Part shown: positions 58,466 to 64,000 of the stretch, piece by piece
Layout of the letters: every line of letters starts with the position of its first letter
How positions within the stretch are numbered: the stretch's first letter is position 1
Source of the DNA: Leisingera daeponensis
GTDB taxonomy: Bacteria > Pseudomonadota > Alphaproteobacteria > Rhodobacterales > Rhodobacteraceae
Assembly: GCF_019801465.1 (NCBI RefSeq)
Contig: NZ_JAHVJA010000002.1
Location: 62,001 to 126,000 of the forward strand
Length of the DNA stretch: 64,000 bases
Direction: 5' to 3'
The notes under the pieces: generated by a model
Told to the model about the DNA's origin: nothing
Seen by the model: only the letters and a program-made list of their open reading frames with translations
Database searches by the model: none
Made by a program: the position numbers and the translations under genes

Positions 58466-61236
58466 GGGATCATGTTCCCCGGATTGCCATTGGTGTAGGT
58501 CTTGGTTTCATTGTCCCAGCCATCGGCGACCGGGTATTGCTGCATCATCACCCAGCGGCCCGGGATCTTGGCCGGAGCGGCGCCGTGGCGGGCCGTGTAT
58601 TTCGCGACGTAGTCGGCGTTGTCCTGCGCCTTTTCCTCATCATGATGCGTGTTGGGAGCGGGATGATTGGTGGTCTCAGCCGGCAAAAGCTCCGGCTCCC
58701 AGATAAAGTTCACGTAGGCGCGGGTCAGCCCCTCGATCTCTTCGAAGGTTTCATAGGTCTTGTCCGGGATCGGCTCGCCGCTGTCGTCCAGCCGCACATG
58801 TTTCTTGTGGCCGATGTAAGCCTTGTCGATCGGGCGGCCGTGCTCGACGGTGAAATCGGCGTTTTCCTCCGGGTCTGCCAGCGGATCGCCGGTGAAGGTC
58901 ATTTCCGTCTCGGTGATGTCGATGCCCTTGGCCAGTGCCGCCTGGGCGGCCAGTTCGCGCCCTGCGAGCCAGTCCTGCGGGCTGTGGAATTTGGAGGACG
59001 CCCCGGTGTAGGAGCGTTCGTCGTCGGAATGGGCGTTCGGAGGCTTGCCGGTCTTCAGGCGGGTGATCAGATCCTCGTCGCTGACGTCCGGGCCATGGCG
59101 GTCCAGCGAGTGGCCTGCATTGCTGCCCGCGCCATCCGCGGCCTCGCAGTCCAGCGCTGCGCTGGCGCAGAGCGCGCCGAGATCGGTTCTGATGCTGTCG
59201 AAATCAGTCCTGGCCTTGGCAAAGTCCGGTTTCCTGGCCTCACTTTCAGCGGCGGAGACCCTGTCCTCAAAAGGAACCAGCTTGTCCGGCCCGGTGCCTG
59301 CGCGCTTCAGCGCCTTGATGATCCCCTGCACCTGATAGCGGGCGGTGGCCATCGGCTTGGCCTCTGCCAGCAGCCTTTGGTGCGTATCGAGCATCAGGAA
59401 GGCGTCACCGTATTCCCTGTCATTGTCCGCCCGGTCCGTGGCGGTCTTCAGCGAGGCATCCAGTGCCGCTTCCGCCTCAGGCAGCTTCAGATACTTTTTG
59501 GCGCGGGCATGCTCCTTTCCGACCTTGGCAAGCTTGGCGCGGTAGTCGGTCATTTCCAGCATCAGATTCAGGTAGTCGGTGCCGTCCAGCACCGCCCGCA
59601 GGTCCGCCGTTGCCTTGACCGGATCGCCGCCGCGGGCGGTGAGTTCTGCCGCCTGGATCGCGCCGTCCAGCGTGCTGCGCAGATCCGCCGGATCGCCGGG
59701 CAGCGCAGCCAGCAGGTCCTGGGCGGCCTGGCGCAGGGCCAGATACTCCGGCACCGCCTGCAAAAGCGCCAGCGCCGCGGGTGCGGCCGCGACTGCCTGC
59801 GGGTAATTTGCGGCGGCAAGGGCATCGGCCACCGGCTTGTGGAAATCATACCCCGCCGCCGCTGGATGCTTGCGCAGGATCGCGTCCATTTCGCGGCGGC
59901 TGTCGGTGATGGCTTCCAGCTTGAACAGCAGATCGAGCTTGGCGTGGTGCTGCGGCGCGCCGGTGTCCATGTCGAAATTCCCGGCCTCGGCCAGCAGCCT
60001 GTGAGCATCCCAAGTGGCGTTGAGGTCGCTCAGCTCCGGCTCTTTCAGCACTTGCTTCAGCGCATCATAGCGTTTCTGCAGCGCCTTTAGGATCTGGGTC
60101 GAATAGCTTTGCCCCATGATCGCGGGATGCGCCTTGACCCAGGACTTCAGGTCCCTGAGCGCCCTTTTCGGATCATTGTCGCCTGCCGCCGCCTGCTTTG
60201 TCTGGGCGGCCAGCACAGCGGTGCGGAAGTCTGCATTTGACATCATCGACATGTCAAAGCCGCGCAGGAACTTGGCCAGTGCCGCGCGCTCTTTGGTGCC
60301 ATAGGCAATGAGGGCGTTCAGTTTGGCCTCGGCCTCCGGGAACTTGCTGTCGGTATAGGCCAGTTTCTTGGCATCTTTCAGGTGGTCCCGGAAATCCCTG
60401 GCATCGCGCAGCTGGCTGCTGAGGATGTTCTGGCAGCGTTTGTGGTGATTGGCTTCGTAGCCGCACAGAAGATTGTCGAAACTGACGGCAGCAGCCAGGT
60501 GGTCCTCGGTATCAAGGCTGGACTTCCAGGCTTCCAGCGCGGCTTTGGCGCCATCGAAATCCCCCGCCTTCGAAAGCGCCGCCGCAGCAGCCATCTGTGC
60601 CGCGCGTGCCGTGGCGGCGGCTTCCTTGGCCGGATCTTCCATCCGCTTGATCAGCACAAGCGTGGCGCGGGTCCAGTTGTCGAAGAATACGCCATAGGCT
60701 TTGGCCCCCTCCGCCTTGACGGAGATGGCCTTGGCCTGCGTTTCCACCGCCCCAAAATCACCGTCCGAGACAGCCGCGGCCATGGCCTGCTGCGCGGCTT
60801 TGATCAGGGCTTCGAGATAGGTGAAGGCGCCCTGGTCGAGACTGCCGCGCTCCTCGGCAAATTTCTCCTCCGCGGCAGCCAGGGCGGCCTGCGCCTCGCC
60901 GCGGGCCGCGGCAATGGCCAATTGCGCGGCAATCTGATCCTTCAGGTCGCGGATTTCGCCGTCGATCTGTTCGAACGCCTCTGCCGCGGCGGCGCTGAGA
61001 ATTTCCTTCTTCAGCGCCTTGCGTCCGCCCGCGAGGCTGCGCCGGGCCCCGGAACTGAGCGCCGCAGGAACGGATATCTTGCTCAGCTCCTCCAGCGCTG
61101 CGGCACGGCGCAGATCGAGTGCCGCATCCCCGGCTTCCGGCATGTCCGGCATGGACCAGGCCTTGACCGCATAAAAGCGTTCCGCCCATTGCCGGATGGC
61201 CGGGTTATTGGCAAGCGGATCGGGGGTGTTCGCCAT
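58462..61236 (-). CDS. large helical protein with a C-terminal toxin-like domain
   Basis: A 924-residue protein, first gene of the module, without signal peptide. Residues 1-690 are alanine-rich helices and coiled coil with recurring SKAGDFDGAKAALEAW-type units. From residue 708 the style changes: GHSLDRHGPDVSDEDLITRL then TGASSKFHSPQDWL, a His...Arg-His-Gly...Ser-Ser-x-Phe pattern seen at the C-termini of polymorphic toxins, followed by about 170 residues with further His and Trp and ending NPGNMIP. A delivered effector is inferred; no secretion gene is nearby. The only cysteines seen are few (LLCGYE, CQNILS, LCASAALDC). Confidence 0.68.
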   Translation of the reverse strand: MANTPDPLANNPAIRQWAERFYAVKAWSMPDMPEAGDAALDLRRAAALEELSKISVPAALSSGARRSLAGGRKALKKEILSAAAAEAFEQIDGEIRDLKDQIAAQLAIAAARGEAQAALAAAEEKFAEERGSLDQGAFTYLEALIKAAQQAMAAAVSDGDFGAVETQAKAISVKAEGAKAYGVFFDNWTRATLVLIKRMEDPAKEAAATARAAQMAAAAALSKAGDFDGAKAALEAWKSSLDTEDHLAAAVSFDNLLCGYEANHHKRCQNILSSQLRDARDFRDHLKDAKKLAYTDSKFPEAEAKLNALIAYGTKERAALAKFLRGFDMSMMSNADFRTAVLAAQTKQAAAGDNDPKRALRDLKSWVKAHPAIMGQSYSTQILKALQKRYDALKQVLKEPELSDLNATWDAHRLLAEAGNFDMDTGAPQHHAKLDLLFKLEAITDSRREMDAILRKHPAAAGYDFHKPVADALAAANYPQAVAAAPAALALLQAVPEYLALRQAAQDLLAALPGDPADLRSTLDGAIQAAELTARGGDPVKATADLRAVLDGTDYLNLMLEMTDYRAKLAKVGKEHARAKKYLKLPEAEAALDASLKTATDRADNDREYGDAFLMLDTHQRLLAEAKPMATARYQVQGIIKALKRAGTGPDKLVPFEDRVSAAESEARKPDFAKARTDFDSIRTDLGALCASAALDCEAADGAGSNAGHSLDRHGPDVSDEDLITRLKTGKPPNAHSDDERSYTGASSKFHSPQDWLAGRELAAQAALAKGIDITETEMTFTGDPLADPEENADFTVEHGRPIDKAYIGHKKHVRLDDSGEPIPDKTYETFEEIEGLTRAYVNFIWEPELLPAETTNHPAPNTHHDEEKAQDNADYVAKYTARHGAAPAKIPGRWVMMQQYPVADGWDNETKTYTNGNPGNMIP

Positions 61237-61414
61237 ATGTCACCTCGGCAGCAAATAAGGTCGGGCCTGAAAAACAAGAAAAAATGCTGATCTTGGCCCA
61301 GCATAGGCGGCGCCTTGTTTTCCGCGCAAGTCTCTTCTGACGCGGCGTCCCCCCTGTGCGCCGCTGCACATGCGGCAGATGGACAACGCGGGCGGACTGC
61401 TCTAACCGGATAAT

Positions 61415-62626
61415 ATGTCCACATATGATACCCGGGCCGCCGGCCAGCGGACGCCTCCGCGCATCTTCACTCTGATCCTGCTGGCAGGCTTGTCGGCGCT
61501 TGGCATGAACCTGCATCTGCCGTCGCTGGCGGGGATGGCCGACTACTATGCGGTCGACTACCGGGTAATGCAGCTGTCGGTGGCGCTGTACCTTGCGGGC
61601 AATGCGGTGGTGCAGATCTTCGTCGGGCCGATCTCCGACCAGATGGGGCGGCGGCCGGTCATTCTGGGCAGCATCGTGCTGTTCCTGCTGGCGACGCTTG
61701 GGTGCATCTATGCGCCGACCGCAGAGCTGTTCCTGATGTTCCGGGTGGCACAGACGGCGGTGGCCGCAACCATGGTGCTGAGCCGCGCCGCGGTGCGCGA
61801 CATGTACGACACCAACGAGGCTGCCAGCATGATCGGCTATGTCACCATGGGCATGGCGGTTGTGCCGATGATCGGCCCGGCAATCGGCGGCTTCCTGGAC
61901 CAGTGGATGGGCTGGACCGCCAATTTCTGGCTGCTGTTCCTGCTCGGTGCGGCAACGTTTTTCATCACCTTCACCGATTTCGGCGAGACCGCGCACAAAA
62001 GCGGCAAGACGCTGATGGCGCAATTCCGCGAATACCCGGAACTGCTGCGCTCGCCGCGGTTCTGGGGCTATTCCCTGTCCTCCGGCCTCGCCTCGGGCGC
62101 CTTCTTCGCCTATCTCGGCGGCGCGCCCTTTGTCGGCACCGAAGTCTACGGGCTGAGCACGGCGGAACTGGGCATCTACTTTTCTGCGCCGGCGGTGGGT
62201 TATTTTGCCGGCAACTTCCTCTCCGGCCGCTATTCCACCCGGCTCGGGATCAACCGAATGGTGCTGTGGGGCTGCGTCATCAATGGCGCCGGGGTGCTGC
62301 TGTCGCTGCTGATCGCGATGGCGGGCGCAGACACGGTGTGGACGTTTTTCGGCCTGATGTGCTTTGTCGGGCTGGGCAACGGCATGGCGATCCCCAATGC
62401 CACCGCGGGCGCCATTTCAGTGCGGCCGCATCTGGCGGGCACCGCCTCCGGCCTTAGCGGCGCCATCATGATCGGCGCGGGCGCCGCGCTCAGCGCCTTT
62501 GCAGGCATGCTGCTGGTGCCGGGGTCCACCGCGGTGCCGCTGCTGGCGATCATGTTCGGCACCGCCATGTGCGGGCTGGTGGCGATCCTGCTGGTGGTCC
62601 TGCGGGAGCGGCAGATCGGCGCATAG
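61415..62626 (+). CDS. MFS multidrug efflux transporter, Bcr/CflA type
   Basis: A 403-residue protein with twelve helices. GPISDQMGRRPVILGS is the MFS loop 2-3 motif; VAATMVLSRAAVRDMYDTNEAA is the helix 4-5 region with the Arg and Asp typical of Bcr/CflA drug:H+ antiporters; PMIGPAIGGFLD is motif C. It lies divergent from the three-gene module and 75 bases before the regulator gene. Substrate unknown. Confidence 0.9.
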   Translation: MSTYDTRAAGQRTPPRIFTLILLAGLSALGMNLHLPSLAGMADYYAVDYRVMQLSVALYLAGNAVVQIFVGPISDQMGRRPVILGSIVLFLLATLGCIYAPTAELFLMFRVAQTAVAATMVLSRAAVRDMYDTNEAASMIGYVTMGMAVVPMIGPAIGGFLDQWMGWTANFWLLFLLGAATFFITFTDFGETAHKSGKTLMAQFREYPELLRSPRFWGYSLSSGLASGAFFAYLGGAPFVGTEVYGLSTAELGIYFSAPAVGYFAGNFLSGRYSTRLGINRMVLWGCVINGAGVLLSLLIAMAGADTVWTFFGLMCFVGLGNGMAIPNATAGAISVRPHLAGTASGLSGAIMIGAGAALSAFAGMLLVPGSTAVPLLAIMFGTAMCGLVAILLVVLRERQIGA

Positions 62627-62653
62627 GACCAGAGGCGGGCTTGCGGGCGCAAC

Positions 62654-62691
62654 TTTGCAATTATACCATTCGCAGGAATTGTATTTGCAAA
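62654..62691 (+). promoter_or_regulatory. ScfR-type half-sites before the regulator gene
   Basis: TTTGCAAT (62654-62661), TTCGCAG (62669-62675) and TTTGCAAA (62684-62691) are evenly spaced at 15 bases and end 10 bases before the regulator ATG. They match the motif in front of pccB, which suggests autoregulation. Confidence 0.55.
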
Positions 62692-62701
62692 GGCGCGCCC
62701 C

Positions 62702-64000
62702 ATGGCCACCCAGAAACTATACGCCGGCGCCAAGCTGCGGGAGATGCGGCAGCGGCTGGAGCTGACGCAGAAGGATTTCGCCGCCAAGCTGGGCGTCTCG
62801 CTGCCCTATCTGAACCAGATGGAGAACAACAACCGCCCGGTGTCGACCACGGTGGTTCTGGCGCTGGCGCAGGAATTCGGCATGGATGTGACCGAGCTGA
62901 GCGCAGGCGACAGCGAACGGCTGGTGAGCGATATGCGCGAGGCGATGGCGGACCCGGTGTTTGCCGATGATGCGCCGCCGCTGGCGGACCTGCGGCTGAC
63001 CGCCTCGAACGCCCCGGCGCTGGCGCGCGCCTTCCTGTCCTTGCACCGGGCCTACCGGCAGACCCACGAGCGGCTGGCCTCATTGGATGAGGCGCTGGGG
63101 CGGGAGGACGCCCGCATTCAAGCCTCCCCCTGGGAGGAGGTGCGCGATTTCTTTCATTACTGCGACAACTACATCGACGCGGTGGACCATGCGGCGGAAC
63201 GCTTTGCCTCCACCAGCGACATCCGCGCCGCCGCCGTTGCCGAGCTGGAGCGCGGCGGCATCAAGGTGCGGCAGACCGAGATGGAAGGCCTGCGCCATTA
63301 CGATGCCGAGGCGCAGGTGCTGCACCTCTCGAACCGCTCTGCGCCGCAGACGCAGCTCTTTCAGATGCTATTGCAGGTGGCGCTTTTGCGGCAGAATACG
63401 CTGCTGGAAGCCACCCTCGATTTTGCAAAGTTCCAGAGCGATGAGGCCCGCGCCATCGCCAAGATCGGCCTAGCCAACTACTTCGCGGGCGCGGCGCTGA
63501 TGCCCTATACGCGGTTCCTGGAGGCGGCGCAGGCCTGCCGCCACGACCTGGAGCTGCTGGCGATCCGCTTCGGCGCCTCGATCGAGCAGATCGCGCACCG
63601 GCTGTCGACGATGCAGCGGCCCGGCGCCAAGGGCGTGCCGTTCTTTTTCGTGCGGGTGGATCAGGCGGGCACCATCACCAAGCGCCACTCGGCCACGCGG
63701 CTGCAGTTTGCCCGCTTTGGCGGCGCCTGCCCGCTGTGGAACGTGCACCGGGCGTTCGAGACCCCTGGCCGGTTCCTGCGGCAGCTGGCGGAAACGCCGG
63801 ACGGGGTGCGCTATATCTCGCTGGCGCGGGATGTGTCCAAGCCCGGCGGCTCCTTCGGCGCGCCGGTGCGCCGCTATGCGATTGCGCTGGGATGCGAGGT
63901 GCGCCATGCGGATGCGCTGGTCTATGCCGACGGGCTGGATGTGAGCCAGGACAGCGCCTATGAGCCGATCGGCATCTCCTGCCGGATCTGCGAGCGCAAG
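62702..64000 (+). CDS. pccR: ScfR-family short-chain acyl-CoA-responsive regulator, C-terminus cut by window end
   Basis: At least 433 codons, open to the end of the window. Residues about 9-63 are an XRE helix-turn-helix (LREMRQRLELTQKDFAAKLGVSLPYLNQMENNNRPVS). A middle IrrE/ImmA-like part carries LQVALLRQNTLLEATLDFAKFQS and ANYFAGAALMPYTRF, as in RamB/PccR proteins. The last residues, GISCRICERK, begin the conserved Cys motif of the short-chain fatty-acyl regulator C-terminal domain. Family members sense propionyl-CoA-type ligands and control pccB and the mutase gene. The symbol is by analogy. Confidence 0.8.
   Translation, partial: MATQKLYAGAKLREMRQRLELTQKDFAAKLGVSLPYLNQMENNNRPVSTTVVLALAQEFGMDVTELSAGDSERLVSDMREAMADPVFADDAPPLADLRLTASNAPALARAFLSLHRAYRQTHERLASLDEALGREDARIQASPWEEVRDFFHYCDNYIDAVDHAAERFASTSDIRAAAVAELERGGIKVRQTEMEGLRHYDAEAQVLHLSNRSAPQTQLFQMLLQVALLRQNTLLEATLDFAKFQSDEARAIAKIGLANYFAGAALMPYTRFLEAAQACRHDLELLAIRFGASIEQIAHRLSTMQRPGAKGVPFFFVRVDQAGTITKRHSATRLQFARFGGACPLWNVHRAFETPGRFLRQLAETPDGVRYISLARDVSKPGGSFGAPVRRYAIALGCEVRHADALVYADGLDVSQDSAYEPIGISCRICERK

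Overview
The window is GC-rich, densely coded DNA that looks like a marine Rhodobacterales (Roseobacter-group) chromosome. This is inferred from gene content: a short-form ProS, a thyA-folA pair, a LolCD pair, a BCCT transporter, a chaperone-coupled TerB-DnaJ protein, and a propionyl-CoA carboxylase / methylmalonyl-CoA mutase locus with a ScfR-type regulator. No rRNA, tRNA, CRISPR array or insertion sequence was found. The genus cannot be fixed from reading alone.

Layout. 1-9.6 kb: ArsC-like protein, cold-shock protein, thyA-folA, a surface lipoprotein coupled to a Slam-type outer-membrane translocon, glyoxalase I, and a MarR / SdhE / XRE group facing an aspartate aminotransferase. 9.8-21 kb: an asparagine-synthetase-like enzyme, small envelope proteins, an NmrA-type oxidoreductase, a fungal-type cytosine deaminase, a MATE pump, a nickel/cobalt-type exporter with its DUF1007 partner, and a PLP decarboxylase. 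21-25 kb: parE, then an AT-richer insert encoding a RusA-like resolvase and a nuclease-HEPN fusion, then a gene-free stretch full of nested palindromes. 25-34 kb: small membrane and lipoproteins, a Tag-like glycosylase, a bactofilin, lolCD and proS. 34-40 kb: a BCCT transporter, then a perM-hda-ppx row. 40-45 kb: a YjhX-type toxin followed by two GNAT acetyltransferases, behind a promoter and a leader with a six-codon upstream ORF; then a nuclease, a DnaJ protein and small enzymes.

45.9-56.7 kb is the propionyl-CoA assimilation locus: pccB, pccA and the methylmalonyl-CoA mutase gene, interleaved with small lipoproteins and unknown ORFs, nearly all on the minus strand. Propionyl-CoA is carboxylated by PccAB and the product is isomerised to succinyl-CoA by the mutase. 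A ScfR-family regulator that would be expected to control this route starts at 62702 and runs off the window. TTTGCAAA-type half-sites lie in front of both pccB and the regulator gene. Between pccB and the regulator sit a tightly packed, unrecognised three-gene module (56864-61236), whose largest product ends in a toxin-like domain, and a Bcr/CflA-type MFS pump.

The least explained parts are the RusA / nuclease-HEPN pair, the three-gene module, and the leader of the YjhX operon. Most names rest on motif and family recognition by eye; no database search was possible.
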